Made by a program: the position numbers and the translations under genes
Shown: in pieces, positions 1-13,225 of the stretch
Layout of the letters: each line of letters starts with the position of its first letter
How positions within the stretch are numbered: the stretch's first letter is position 1
Assembly (NCBI GenBank): GCA_028023455.1
Contig: JAQFVV010000014.1
Location: forward strand, 1,989,336-2,053,335
Origin: Epiperipatus broadwayi
Lineage: Eukaryota > Onychophora > Udeonychophora > Euonychophora > Peripatidae
Direction of reading: 5' to 3'
DNA: 64,000 nucleotides
The notes under the pieces: model-generated
Seen by the model: the letters and a program-made list of their open reading frames with translations, nothing else
Databases searched by the model: none
What the model was told of the DNA's origin: nothing

Positions 1-226
1 TAGGTGAGCTTTCTATTTTTTTTTTTATTTCTATGTAATTGTACTAAATTTTATAATATTAATATTTAAGTAAATGTTATGATTAAATAAATAGATTGAT
101 GAATATATTGTTAGACTGATAATGGATGATCTTCGTGAGTTAGATTTTAAAAATAAACGTATATATTGATAAACAGATTTTCATGTATGCATTTGAAATT
201 ATATATGTTTTATTATACATGTATAG

Positions 227-367
227 TGTTCGAATTTGTTGAAGTGGATGTCATGCCAGATAAGAACTTTTCCAACAGATCATTTTAGTAAAGTTTGCCC
301 AAGTATTGATATTATTGGAGCTTTACAAGATTTCGGAAAAGGAACAATTTCATTTTCATCTTTAGTG
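227..367 (+). CDS. candidate internal exon of an unrecognised host gene
   Basis: An open stretch of 47 codons (starts CSNLLKWMSC, ends ISFSSLV) is bounded by an AG acceptor (ending 226) and a canonical donor GTAAGT directly after 367. Both ends are phase 0. The next candidate exon in the same orientation (33662) also starts in phase 0, so the two can be joined without a frame break. The peptide has normal mixed composition, unlike the low-complexity translations around it. I do not recognise the family. Reading continues past the donor for some 20 codons, but the strong donor makes 367 the likelier end. The promoter and 5' exons would lie left of the window. Confidence 0.5.
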
Positions 368-1058
368 GTAAGTAAATCAAATATCATGATAGTATGTATA
401 TTTAATGAATTATATTTACCTTTGTCAAAATATTAATTGCTTTATGTAAAAATAAAGATTAAAATAGAGAATCAGCTATCACTTATCAGTTTTTAATTTT
501 TCGTGCGGGAGTTATTTTCTAATATTATTTGTTTGCTTTCTATAATCCTTTCCACATTTTTGTTTTCAGATTCTTATATTTATTTATATAACAAAGAATT
601 TTTTAATATGTAATAATGAAATGTTTTTTAACAAAAAGTTAAATAGCTGAAATTAAATGCTATAAAAATCTTTAATTTAATAGTGTTTTGTATTGAAAAA
701 TAGTCATATCTACTCTCTATGTATAAATTTTTACCCATACAACTTCAATTATTCGATTGTTAATTTATATAATGTTTGGTAATAATTATTTATCTGAGAA
801 GTACTTATGATGATACTCAACTGATGAAGCCATCAGGTGTCGAATTGTCACTGAAGACTATTTTACTCACATGTTAGATTTGTAAATGTTTCTTTTTCGC
901 GTATAACATGGCTGATTCACTATATATCTGAAGGTATTAGTCTTTATAATATATATATATATATATAATTGTAGCCTCACCAAAATAAAAACTACTGAAC
1001 AAAAGAATCCGGCTAACTAGGATATAATAATATTCAACTTCAATTGGTTACATAAACA
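368..1058. other. AT-rich noncoding, probably intron
   Basis: No coding or repeat structure recognised except a short (AT)n run near 950-967. A phrase CTGATGAAGCC at about 826 followed by GTCGAA resembles a worn hammerhead-type core, but it lacks a full GAAA. Confidence 0.4.
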
Positions 1059-1500
1059 ATGATTATTAAAATAATACTATTCAGACTAGCTCAAGATATA
1101 TTACTAAGATACAATATCTAATAAAACAATATTTTTAATAATTAAATATAAGAAAACTTATTAGAATAAAATATCATAACACTTAAATTCAATATAAATA
1201 ATTAGGGTTCCAACTATAATATTTCTCTATACATTTCAGTAATAAATTTACCTTATAAAAAAAACTTACTCAAGGTTATTAAAATAATATTGTTCTGACT
1301 AGCTCAAGATACATTACTAAGATCTAATAAAACAATATTTTTAATAATTAAATATAAAAAATCTTATTAGAATAAAATATCATAACACTTAAATTCAATA
1401 TAAATAATTAAGAGTTTCAATTATAATACTCACTCTATTCATTTCAATAATAAATTTACGTTATAAAAAAAAAAACTTACTCAAGATTATAAATAAAATA
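1059..1500. repeat. tandem duplication, period 213 bp
   Basis: The block containing ACTAGCTCAAGATA at 1085 recurs at 1298, and more than 150 bp after it match with few differences (for example AGAATAAAATATCATAACAC in both). A third partial start, ACTTACTCAAGATTAT, lies near 1478. The unit is noncoding and AT-rich. It could be a local satellite seed or part of an unrecognised element. Confidence 0.8.
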
Positions 1501-1690
1501 TAATTCTATTAAAATAATAAATAAAATTATGAAACTCTTAACATGGCATAAGAATATTACCCCACCAAGTTCACATAACGAAAATACTATATAATACTCT
1601 CGTGTCTTTAAATTATGCATCTAATAATCCTGAAATATAATTTATAAATTTATTGCAGAAACAACAATAAATTAATTACTTAATATTTTT

Positions 1691-1827
1691 TATATAAGGG
1701 ATTCGAACTCAGACTTTCACATGACCTTATTTTTTCAACATGTGTATGATCAGATGGGTTAGCAATATGAGATGGTATGGAGAGCTGCTGGTCATGTGAA
1801 GATCTACGTTTGAATCTCTTATATCTT
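1691..1827. repeat. end-only derivative of the hammerhead-repeat family (foldback)
   Basis: The left end AGGGATTCGAACTCAGACTT is an inverted match of the right end (GGTCATGTGAAG...TTTGAATCTCTTATA), giving a ~30-bp foldback. The core (CAACATGTGTATGATCAG...TTAGCAATATGAGATGG) matches the corresponding right part of the copy at 42056-42150 (minus). It therefore appears to keep the two ends while the middle, including the ribozyme-like segment, is missing. The end motif GTTTGAATC / GATTCGAAC also resembles a tRNA B box, so a SINE origin of the ends is possible. Confidence 0.6.
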
Positions 1828-2396
1828 ACATTATATATGTGCAGGTGTGTATAAGCTTGTACAGTGTATTAATTTAATATTTTTTAATAAAATACTAATT
1901 AGACATTTAACATTAATAATTTCTTACTTATCTTTCAAGAGAAAATTTTCAATTCTCCAAAATAATAATAATAATCTCAGGTTCATTTCTAATAAACTAT
2001 TAACAAAATAAATTAACTAATTAACATCCCATAGTTAAATATGATGAGGGATTTTGCATAATATCTAACTACTCTTACAAAGTAATAACAATAATAAGCA
2101 ACTAAAATAACTTAATGACTCTCAACATTAAATCTACTTAATAATTAAAGTTTAGGAATAAAACATAAATAATATAATAAGATTTAAAATAAACATTGTA
2201 CAATCTCTCTTTTTTTAGCATGGCATTCTTAAAAAATATAATGTATTTTAATATTGTCACAATATTAGTTATTTCTCATTGGTGTTATATCAGTTTTAAA
2301 ATAATTACCAATGACCGATTTTCTATGATAATAATAATAATATACTTTATTATTCAATCAACTATAATAAAAATAATATCTAAGTAATCTTTTTTA

Positions 2397-2757
2397 TTAA
2401 TAGTATAGATATTGTGCATCTTTAAACATGTGCTTTTTATCATTTTGTTCAGAACATGCAATTCTAACTTTTGTAGGATCAAAGGAGTGGCTGTATTCAA
2501 TTTCATGCTCTAAAAAGATTGATTTAATATTGGAGTTTGATTTAGTATATTTATATTGATATGCATACTGTGCTTCTCTAGATCTGACATTTGGCCATAA
2601 CATCCAATGGAAATTACTTGAAAACTGAATGGTTCCAGTTAATCCTATATACATTCTATAAGTCTTGTTCTGGGACTAATTTGTTCCTAATGATATTTGT
2701 GAGTCGATTTAGAGAAGGTGATGTCCTGAAACTAATGTCGTATGTTACATTCATCTC
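2397..2757 (-). pseudogene. Penelope-like element fragment: GIY-YIG endonuclease
   Basis: The minus-strand frame 2654-2397 starts MYIGLTG, the YIG half of a GIY-YIG nuclease, followed by SIFLEHEIEYSHSFDPTKV and a C-terminal KDAQYLYY. This is the order seen in PLE endonucleases (YIGxT, then xxEHxxxxxH and the 'tk' region). Just upstream (2757-2660) another frame reads SFRTSPSLNRLTNIIRNKL, the basic linker between RT and endonuclease, separated by a stop/frame change. The RT part is not visible, so this is a 5'-truncated, decayed copy. In active PLEs the product is a cytoplasm-to-nucleus RT with a nicking endonuclease. Confidence 0.75.
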
Positions 2758-4689
2758 TTTAATCGAATAAAAGTTAGGATTGTAAGTTATAAATGAAATG
2801 ATAAGAAGTGAAAGTTTAAAGATTCATGGCACATTTCTAACAATGCTCACCCTATTAATAAAAAAGAATCTTGCATTTCCCTATTTAAAAAATGGTCTTT
2901 TTAAATTATGACATTTACATATACAGATTATTCAAATATTTTCTCAGACACTTGAAGATAAATAAGATTGCCTTCAGTAGACTGCTTATACTATGCATAT
3001 ACTATAAATAGTCAAAAGCAAGCCTAACATTGCAGATTATTATAAATAACAATCTTTTTTTAAACAGAGAAAACAAGTTTTATATTGAATCATATTAAAA
3101 GAAAAGATAAAATTATTGAATTATATTTTAGATTCAAGTTTCTAAAAATATCAGGCAACTATTCCCAATTCAAAAAGCACATTGTTATAAATTGAAGTAT
3201 TAATTATTACATGGCAATACAAGCCAGGCTTATATTAATAATTCATAGCTTACTTATCTTCATATCAGAACCACTCTTTGTATTATTCTTTGGTTTGTAA
3301 TCCAAGCCAATGATTTGAAAATGTTTAATTATTTTAAAGTAAAAAAAAACAAACATGCTTATTGTAGAAAAAATATGTGTATTTTTATTGGTTTAACTAT
3401 GAGTCAAAAGTTTTTGCATTTTTCCTAATACTAATGTTACTTAAATGTTTAATCTAGAATTAGTTTTATATGATTATTCAGACTGGGTGGATTAGGTATA
3501 AAATATTAACCTGCTTGAATAATCAATCTATTAATTTGAATATCAATATGAGTAAAGGATAGTCAGTGAATACGTATAATACCAATACAATATTTTATTT
3601 ACCAGTTATTTAAAAAATAAATCAGAGATCTCTAATTTATATTACTTCATAGTTGCAATAATTATTTTTTAGTAATAACAATTAATGTGAACTGGAAGGA
3701 AAATCACTGTTACTTATTGTTTTTGTAATATTTTTATCAAAGAGTCAAAAATGCTTAAATTAGATTAAAACTGAGATCACTAAATTATGTAATGCCTAAT
3801 TAATACTGCCTGATTGGTTTTTATAACCATAAGATGTACAATTGTCAATCCATTAGCTTACATAGACAAATAAGAAAAAGTATAGTCTTTTTTTTTTTTT
3901 CAGTTAATCAATTATTTATCATTCTATGCATGAGGACATGTTTAATTTATGGTTAAACCAGGGGTATATAACCTCTCACCCAATCAATATGAATGCAGCC
4001 TAACACAAAATCATAAATTTATTTAAGTTATTATGAAATTTTTTTGTGATTACATAGTGCAGTTTGGTTAAAATAAATGTATATTCACACTCAAATACAA
4101 TGTCAAATATCTAACTTGTTTAGTTTCCCTTATATATATATATATATATATTCAATTTACTTATGTTATTTCTTTGATTAGAAATTTTGAAAAATTCCAA
4201 CTGCAGATAATTATAAATATACAATTTTATTTTTTCAATAATTAATAAAAACTCAATGAAACATGTACAATTTGTTATTTGTTATGTGATAGCATTTTCA
4301 TTTGTTAACACATAAGCTTCCAAGGAATATTGGATTTAACTCTTTCCAGAGCCAAACTGTGTTAACCATAGCATTATACCAAAAAATATATTATATTATA
4401 TACAGTTAGTATTCAAATTCATTGTTCCAACATCATTTTTCAGAAAGCTTATCAGTATAAAATGATTATTTATATTAGTTATCTCATATACGGATTGGCT
4501 TTAAAATAAATATTAAGGGTCAAATTTAAATCCATAAATTTGAGTTATTTTTTTCTGTTTTTAATATCTTTTGATTAAACATACAAGAAATATTTCTCTT
4601 TTTAACAATTTTTGAATTAATAAACACCAAGTCAAATATGTATATTAATATTTATATCACTTTCGAATTATATGTAAGATAATGAAAAT
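2758..4689. other. AT-rich noncoding, nothing recognised
   Basis: Only (AT)n near 4133-4151 and short A/T homopolymers are visible. No ORF has protein-like composition. Confidence 0.4.
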
Positions 4690-5960
4690 GTATTCATTTT
4701 TGTGTATACTGTCAATATCATTGCTTCATCTTTTTTTTGTTAGAAATTCTGAAAGTATAAAACAGATATTTATTTTTGCTACTTATATCTTATAGAGATG
4801 GTCTTTCAAACAAATAGTATTATTGTAAATCACATTTAAATCCGTACTAGGTGTAAATAAAGTAATTAATACCGACAATAAATATACAAAACAAAATATT
4901 TTTTTATTATTTTTATGACTAAGTAAATAATAATTATCATGATATTGATAGTACATGGAAAATGAAGTCATTTTTATTACCTTACATATAATTTGAAAAT
5001 ATTTTATTAATATCGCATATTTGAGTTATTGTTTATTTACTCATAAAGGTGTTAAATACATCATTAAATGGTTCAATTTTATGTTGTCTATTTATTAGCT
5101 GTATTATAAAACTTTTTTTATATCTATTAAGCATTTAAATATGATACTTAATAATATTACTTATTTGAAAATCCATTTTTGTAATGTCTAAAGTAGTAAA
5201 TATAAACAACCATTTTTTTTATTTGTAGGCTTTCTGACAAAGAGGCATTTCCAATACTAATGTATTATTTGAAATTGCGGTATTTCTATAATATTGTGTT
5301 TATCTTATTGTTTATTTATTTATAATATTTTTCAAAAGAAGATATGTACTGGATATTTTAATATGAGATTGTACATGTTTTAATATAAAATTATACTTAC
5401 ATTTGGCATGAATTTAAACTTGACTCTTAATAATATCACTTGTTTTGTGAAAATCCATTTTTATAAAGTATGAAGTATTAAGTATAAACCTACATTTTAT
5501 AATTCCAGGCTCTCTGCTCAAGGAAATTGTACACTGATATTGACAACACATTGAAAAATTTGTTTTCATTATCTTTTATATAATTTGAAAGTGCTGTATT
5601 TTTTATAGTGGCTTTGTTGTATTGTTTATTAACTCATAAGGATAATAAAAAGAAAAGAAATGATTCTACCCTATGTCATATATTTATTGGATGTTTTAAT
5701 ATAAGATTTTGTTAACATCTGGTGTGGATGTAGTCATAAGCGCTTGAGAGATTTGCACTCTCTCAATTATTTCAATATCATTTATTTGAAAGTCCATTTC
5801 AATAATATATGAGATAACAAGAATAAACATCCATTTTGTACTTGCAGATCTTCTGACAAAGAAGGCTGTACAGTGATATTGACTGTATACAGAAAAGAAT
5901 ATTATTTTCATTATTCTTTATATAATTTTAATATGCTGCATTTATTAATATATATATATA
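4690..5960. repeat. degenerate tandem array, ~280-340 bp unit
   Basis: A motif TGAAAATCCATTTTTGTAAT (5168), TGAAAATCCATTTTTATAAA (5449) and TGAAAGTCCATTTCAATAAT (5788) is followed each time by a similar 60-80 bp stretch ending in GCTTTCTGACAAAGA-like text. A second motif (TATATAATTTGAAA, then TTGTTTATTnACTCATAA) recurs between them (about 4985-5050, 5578-5640). Unit spacings are 281 and 339 bp, so the array is old and has gained indels. Short minus-strand ORFs here are accidental. Confidence 0.65.
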
Positions 5961-8900
5961 GCTTTAGTTTTTTTTACATGTAATAATGGCTAAGAGACTA
6001 TTATGTAGGAAAGATTTAATAGGTGGAGTCTATTTTGCAGGAATGATTTCAATAGATGATATTGATCTTTATTGTAATTATGCATCATGTTTATAATAAT
6101 ATGCATTTCACTAACATTGTTTTTCAGTTTAGCATAATGTTAGAATGATGATGCAAAAAACTAAAGGTTTCTGAATTGTTTTGCAGCTGATGAAAATAAA
6201 ACAGATCTTACTTTAGTTAATTAAATGGTACTTATGTTATAGCATATCAATTTTCTGCCCTAAAATCACATGACCTCCCAAGGTCTGATCACTCATTTAA
6301 TTTATTTTCTTAAATGAATATCTATCTATATATATTATAGATGTTTGTTTTATTGTTGCTGTATTTGCAAGATGTTACATTTTAATTCTCTTTAAATCTA
6401 CATTTTCTTAACATGTTAAAAATTAGTATATATATTTTTTCTTATAGTTGGTGAGAATATAGTTTTTTAATCTTTCCACTGTCAGATATTTTACAAAATT
6501 ATGAGGCTATTTTCTCCTAACTGTTTTCATATATTCCATTCTGGAATCCCACTATCATTCACTCTACCAACAATAATATACTCCATTCTAAATGTCTCAT
6601 CATGCAATGAAACACATGTTTCTCTTTTAAGTGATGACTTCCAAAATTATATTATATATAATCTTTACATATATATTTATTTCCAGTTATTAGAAGGAAT
6701 TAAATATTAAATTTCAGTCATCATAAATCAAATTATGCTATTTTAATCAGCTTAGAGATTGTCACTGTTTACTTATCACTGTCATAAATAAAAAGAAAAT
6801 GCATTAAAGAAGATTTACCATAAGATTTCACTACTGATCTGATTCATCAAATTTCTTTCTTTGCTAGTATTAACTGAAGGCATTCCTGCAGCTCTCAATT
6901 AAAAATGATGCTTAGAACACCACAGGTGTTCTGAAAGTTGTCCTACTTTTATTTTATTTTGTCATTATTATCAACTTATCATTGTTAAATGTGATTTAAA
7001 ATTAAAACATTTTCAAAATATAATTATTTTTTTGTTTTGACATAATATCTATTACCAAGTACAAATTCAGTAATTAATAACAATTTGAGTAAACATCAGG
7101 TAAAATTGTAAAATAGCTCAGCCCTATTTTTTTTTTTAGGAATTTTTGAAACAAAAAGACATAAACATTAAGTCATTTACTAATAGTTACTAATAGGGAT
7201 AAGTCAGTGTTTTATTAAATATTTATTATAAGTTCCAAATGATAAAATGCAATACTTTATTTAATGTAATGATTAAAGTTTGACTAAGTTTACAAAAACA
7301 TCTGTTATTTTTTGAAATTAAGTTTTGTCTTTTTTTAAAAATAATAATAAACTTTATTAATAATTTAGAACACATTATTTATATAATTTTTGTTTTACTT
7401 ATCATTGTTTTTTTATCTGTTATTATAAGTAAATATTTAGAACTCTAGTTTAATTTTATATAATTTTATTTCCATTTCTCACACAAAGAAGGACCATTGG
7501 TTGATACTATTTCTTCCAATATTTTTTTCTGAAAGTTTATTAGAAATTTTTTTAAAGTATTTTTTTCAGTCATATCATTTATTACCTAGTATATTATAAA
7601 GCATGCATCAAAATCATTGCTTTATGCAGATAAAGCTTTTTATATTTTCTCTTATTTGTAATTTTTAAATTTATTCAAGGGGTATGTAAATACTTTCGTT
7701 TTATTTGTTTAAATGCCTTAAATTGTTCAGACAAATGTTAAAAGATTTCATCTTTCATAATATACATATAAGTTTCAAATTTATGCTTAATCTTTTATAT
7801 ACATTGTTGTTATAAGATGTTATTTAGTAAATTGAAAATGAATTTTGATCTAAGATTGGAGAGCATGTATTTTCTGTAAATTCTTTAAAATCTTCACCTT
7901 TGACATTTCCATCAGGGTTTCTGTTACTATTTATTTGTCTTTTTAAATTGTTATATTTAATACTGATCAAGTTGGTTAAATAGAAAATTATCTTGCAGGT
8001 TCTCATATATTATAAACAAAGTTCTAAATTAAATGAACTGCTTTCTTTTTCAATTTGCTAAATTTATGATAATTTCAACATGCTTGTTTTTGCTTCAAGT
8101 AAGATTGTTATTTTAGGCATATTAGACATGTTCTATTTCATTATAAAAACATTTAATATTTGAAAAGGAATGTAGTGGAAAAAGAAAATAAAAAAGACAA
8201 CACAAAGATAGACAAACTTCATCATCACAACAATTAAGAAATCTTTAGGCAAGTTGAAGAATCAAACAAATGATATTGCATTCTGAGGACATGCTATGCA
8301 TATAATAATCAGAAGATAGTGGTAATAATCATAGTTATCTTTATAACTCTAGACAAAATAGATATATCATTTTATAGAAAAATAAAATGTAATAATTTTA
8401 AACATTTATAAGGCTCAGAGATTAACATATTATTTGTAGTATGTATTGTGGAGTAGAAGTTATAAGTATATATGGAATATTGTGCATGTTTAAAAGAAGA
8501 ATGAAGTGTGTTATTTTTTTATATGATTTACATTAATAATAATTGATGTATTATTTTTAATTAAATTTTAAAATGTATTCTGGTAATCTCTCTAGCCTAA
8601 TAAATGATTAATAATCTTCATTAATGTATCTGTTGAAAGATGATAATATCATAACTGTAAGTTCAAGAAATTTTGCACTTGTAGATTGAATTGCAAATAT
8701 GTGATATTGATAAATACAGAGCAAAGATAATTAAATCACTTGCAAGATTTAAATCTGGACAAATTGAAGTGTACTGGTTTAAGAAGAAATGTATTTTGGG
8801 AGTCTGTGATTAAAGGATGTATTGTAAATAGGAATTATAATATAATTTTGTGTATCAGATTTTTAAATAGCTAAAGTGCATGCATAACATCTGGAAAATT

Positions 8901-9986
8901 TTGGCCAAATATAAATTACTAAGAAGTTTTTTTAGCACATTTTAAATGAGAAAAAAATTGAAAATATATAGAAAATTATTTACAATTTAAAATGTAGATT
9001 GGGAAATCTATTTAATTTATGTTACAATATTTATATTTCCAAAATTAAATACAATATTTTAAGCATGAATCATATATAGCACTATTAAAATAAAAACAGT
9101 GAAATCATCAATAGAATTTTGATAGTTACACCAGATATATATATATAATTGTAATATATAGCCATATTATATGTTCAATGCTTCAGAATATCATCTTGCA
9201 ACTAACTTGATCACATCATCAATCATATCACATTATGTAAGAGACAATCTGTTAAATCTATTATATTATACATTATAATTTGAAATTGTGCATGATAACT
9301 TACTCTGGGCAAGGGAAACACATCTGCAAGTGCTTACAATTCATACATCAGGATGAGAAGAATAAATATTTTTATAGTAGAAGATTTACAGGACTCTTTA
9401 TAATTCTTTATAAACTATTGAAGTTGAACAGTTAAAACTAAATATATCATTATTAATTGAGTATTCTAATCTAATATTGACTAGTGGTCATTCACTTAAA
9501 TACATATATGAAGATAATCAGTTACAATGCCAAATGTGAACAATATGTCTTTAAGGTAACATTACAAATAAATACTAAAGATAATCTAACTGCAGCTTTG
9601 CTTGTAAATTATTTTATCATAGTCCTCATGTTTAAATAAATAAATAGAAAAACAGCCATTTGTAATCAAGGCAGTAGTACACTAACATTTACTTAAATAT
9701 GATTGCCATGGTGATGTTATATAGAGAAAGAGAGAGAAAAATAAAGAGGCATGTTTCATTACATAAAATAAATATGTAATGAACCAAAAATCAAATAGCA
9801 TTCAAATCAGCAAAAAATTAATGTTTTCAGCAGCCTAACCATGATTATGATGTGAAAGCATTGAAAGTGTACTTGGCATAATAAATCTTTCTACATTTTA
9901 TATTTTAACTCTGTTTTAATATTTTTTACATTAATACTTATAATGACAAGGTATCAAAATGTATTTATACCTATATATATATATAT
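5961..9986. other. AT-rich noncoding, nothing recognised
   Basis: Contains simple repeats (AT runs near 5950, 9137 and 9970) and a small hairpin GAACACC/GGTGTTC near 6916-6932. No conserved coding text, RNA gene or transposon end was found. Confidence 0.35.
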
Positions 9987-10548
9987 TGTAACGTTATGTT
10001 ACAATAGCTCCCCAATGTGAGGCTCCGATACAACAACCATAACCTGAGATACATCGTAATGGTGTAAAGAACATTACAATGATGACCCAAAACTCATAGT
10101 CGGAGAATGAATAGTAGTAATAAAAAAAACTAACTAAACCGGATTATATAACTATAAAAATATATTTTTTTAAATGTCTAGAAAACATGATCATGACTGA
10201 TGTAGATTTTAAGTCACAAGTGTTGACCGGGTAGATGGATACTGGAGAGGGGAAAAAGCATAGCCCCAAGTCCTTATACACAGTATGTAACATAAGACCA
10301 TATGTAAATGCTCACCAGTTTATTTGTAGCAGGGTTCCCAAGAAATGGGAGGGTGGACCAAGTTGCCACGAGCCTGTAAGACTCAAAAGGATGAGCAATG
10401 CTTTATGTGCTTATGACTTGGGCTTCTTATTGTTAGTATTATGCTTGAGCGGAAAGGACACAGGTAAATGTGGAAACGTTTTTCATTACTGCTGTGTTAG
10501 ACCTAAATGTGGGCTTTAAAGCCACACGTCACTTGTGAATAAGTCTAC
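9987..10548 (+). mobile_element. possible solo LTR (low confidence)
   Basis: A locally GC-richer 560-bp block starts TGTAACG directly after an (AT)n run and ends ...AAGTCTACA. The start resembles the block at 25364 (TGTAATG...GTTACA close to the end). A 94-codon ORF inside (10235-10519) has no recognisable domain. No matching second LTR, primer-binding site or clear target duplication is visible, so it may instead be an unrelated unique segment. Confidence 0.25.
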
Positions 10549-11904
10549 AAAAATATATTAGCATGATAATACAAAAAAAAAAAAAAATCCAGAATACGGA
10601 CTTAAAAGTTAAGAATAAAATTAGTTCAAACCCCTATTTTATTCTCATCTCCTGGCCCCGGAGGTATTGTACAGTTTATTTATATATGGTTCAAATATAT
10701 TGGCATTTGGTAAAAGCTAAAAGAAAAAGTAAATTTAGTGATCTTATTAAAAGTTGCAATTTTAATTTTTTTTTTTTTTAGTTAGTATATATATATTTTT
10801 TAAACGTAGAATGAGAGTTGATTTTTTTTGTTTTAAATTATTTTTTTGATTAAAAATAAGAGTTAAAATTGGAAAGAATAAATAATACGCAGATTACTAA
10901 TCCAAACAAATAAAAAGAAAAATTCTGAAATAAAAGATTACAATCATTAAAACTTTTTTTTGGAAGCTAATTAAAGTTGGCAGAATTATGCAAAAAAAAA
11001 AAAAAAAAGACTTTGTAACTTAAATTTAAGAAAGAGTGTACAAGATTATTATCTTGTATGCTGATAAAAGGACAAAAGAAAATAGATGCACAGAGAAGTC
11101 TAAAAATGGATTGCGACTATAAAAGGTCAGAAAAAGTTAAAACTGGGTATTTGTCTTTTCCTTAACTAGCAGCTTCCATTAGGTCCAGGATAGAGAAAAT
11201 ATCCTATCCTGGACTACTCATATGCAGGACTACCATTACTCATATGCTGAGGTGGATCATCATGCAGAATGGAACTGATGCATTTATAAATACCTTTCAT
11301 CATATAGGTCACTCAGAAAAAACTGTTGAGTCTAGCCATTAGGATTGGCCAAGAATCTACAAAAATGTTGACAGAGGGAAACTAATTAACTTCAATGAGC
11401 TCTTCAAAATGTGTACTACAAAACTTACCGCAAGATTATTCATATCCCGATTGTGACTAAATTAAGCATTTGCAAACAATCCTTCCTATAAGCTTATAAT
11501 ATTACTACTAATAGAGACATTTGCAGAATTATCATTCAAAGAACTTCCTTGAAGTAACTTAAGTGAACTTTAATTATTAAACTGTTTTAGTTAGTTGATT
11601 TAATGTCTGGATTAGCATGCATGTAGTCTTTCCAACTTATTCGTAATTTGTGTTTTTAATATTTTAATTTGTTGGAATAAAAATATTTATTTCTAATATC
11701 AACTAATCATTGTGCATTATTAATGATAGTTATTAAATGTATTAATGTTAGTTTATTAGGATTTGAGTGTATAATTTACCTTTGCCAATATTTGATGATT
11801 AATCCCCGGGAATAATACTCTCTAAAAAAATAAAGTTACAGGAAATCATAACCCTGACATTTTAGTTACTTGCGTCAAAATTATGGGATATGAAGAAGTT
11901 GATG
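10549..11904. other. noncoding; contains an 11-bp perfect inverted repeat
   Basis: GTCCAGGATAG at 11183-11193 is the exact inverse of CTATCCTGGAC at 11204-11214. It is followed by a direct repeat ACTCATATGC (about 11217 and 11236). Otherwise AT-rich with A-runs and nothing recognised. Confidence 0.5.
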
Positions 11905-12031
11905 TGATGTGATGTATTATGGCTTCTCCTTAAACGAAGTCAAGAATATCTCAGCAATTATGCCCAGATAAACCCGTTAGCCACTTTCTTTTACATTCCT
12001 CACTCTAAATTTACCCATAATCTGCTCTATT

Positions 12032-13225
12032 CTATTTCCACAGCATAATTTTTGTCAACTCTATAACCTTTATATCTAAATCCCCCTTATCTTTTCCCAA
12101 ACCCAGCATAAAAACCAATAATTCACTTTCTGTATAATCACTCTTTTCATATTTATTTTTCCACAACTTCATTATATGTACCCTTTCTGTTTTCAAACAT
12201 TTACATTCAATTAACAAATGCCTAATATTTTCAATTCCTTCCTTACATAATTTACAAAATAAATCACCCATATTTTTCCATTTACATGTATATTCTTTTG
12301 TAGCTAAAGATCCCGTTCGAGCCTTAAACAATAAACTACTTTCCTTACTATTATCATATATTAACTCACACCTAATATTCTGTTTATTTCTATATATATT
12401 TAAACTCTTTTTACTCTCCATACTATTTCTCCATCTCTCTAACTCCCTAGTCTTTATTAATAAATTTATTCTTTTATCCCATTCCTTACTACTATAACAC
12501 TCAATAATCCTCTTAACACAATCATCCCATCTTTTGTACAAATATACTGATATAAATTCTTGATCCAAATCTTTTGCATACCGCATTACCTTTCTCACCC
12601 ATCTTGTTACCTGCCCTTTACTCATAACCCAATTAAATACTATTTTAGCTATTCTTTTATTATCCATAAACTGCAATCTACCAAACATTTTCATTTTACT
12701 TTTTGCATCTCTCATATGAAAACTTGATCATCCCATTTCTCCTTGAATTGCCTCCCTTGCTGTCCCTACTTCTACATCCAATGCATGTCTTCCTACTTCC
12801 CTTTGAGCTTTTTCTAAATAATCTAATATCTTTTTACTAACATATAATGCATCATTACCATATGTTAACCCTGCTACTGCAACTCCTTTCCATATAATTC
12901 TAGCTACATCATATTTATTATATGAAAATACTGTTAATTTCTTTATCAATCCCTTTCTTTTCTTTGCTTCATTTATCAATTTTTTCTCCCATTCATCCAA
13001 ATAATTGTTCTGATTACTTAAAATAATTCCCAAATAACTATATCTATTCACCACACTTAACTTAATATCTCCCAATAAAAATTCTACATCTTCTCTTTCC
13101 TCAGTATTAACCATCATTATATTTGATTTTTCTTCACTAAATTTAATCCCCATCTCTTTACCCACCCTTGCACATGTCCTCAACATAACTTCCATATCTT
13201 CTCTGTTTTCTGCACACAAAAATAT
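12032..13225 (-). pseudogene. LINE RT thumb and C-terminal zinc-knuckle region
   Basis: The frame from 13219 (after FADD) reads SEEKSNIMMVN and YSYLGIILSNQNN (the post-YADD 'YLG' motif), and ends EAIQGEMG at a TGA (12730-12728). Five codons later, in the same frame, the second piece starts MRDAKSKMKMFGRLQ and runs to 12032. The two are therefore one frame interrupted by a single nonsense codon, plausibly a former Trp. Near the end is LFCKLCKEGIENIRHLLIEC, a CCHC finger typical of the C-terminus of these LINEs. Confidence 0.8.

Noticed and set aside
826-870. CTGATGAAGCCATCAGGTGTCGAA as a hammerhead
   Set aside because: It has the CTGATGA and a small hairpin, but GAAT instead of GAAA and no convincing stem I or cleavage site. 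At best it is a relic.
6916-6932. Small perfect inverted repeat GAACACC/GGTGTTC
   Set aside because: Seven-base arms are expected by chance in 64 kb.
10235-10519. 94-codon ORF in a GC-richer block
   Set aside because: No domain, no splice or promoter support, and irregular composition. Probably chance.
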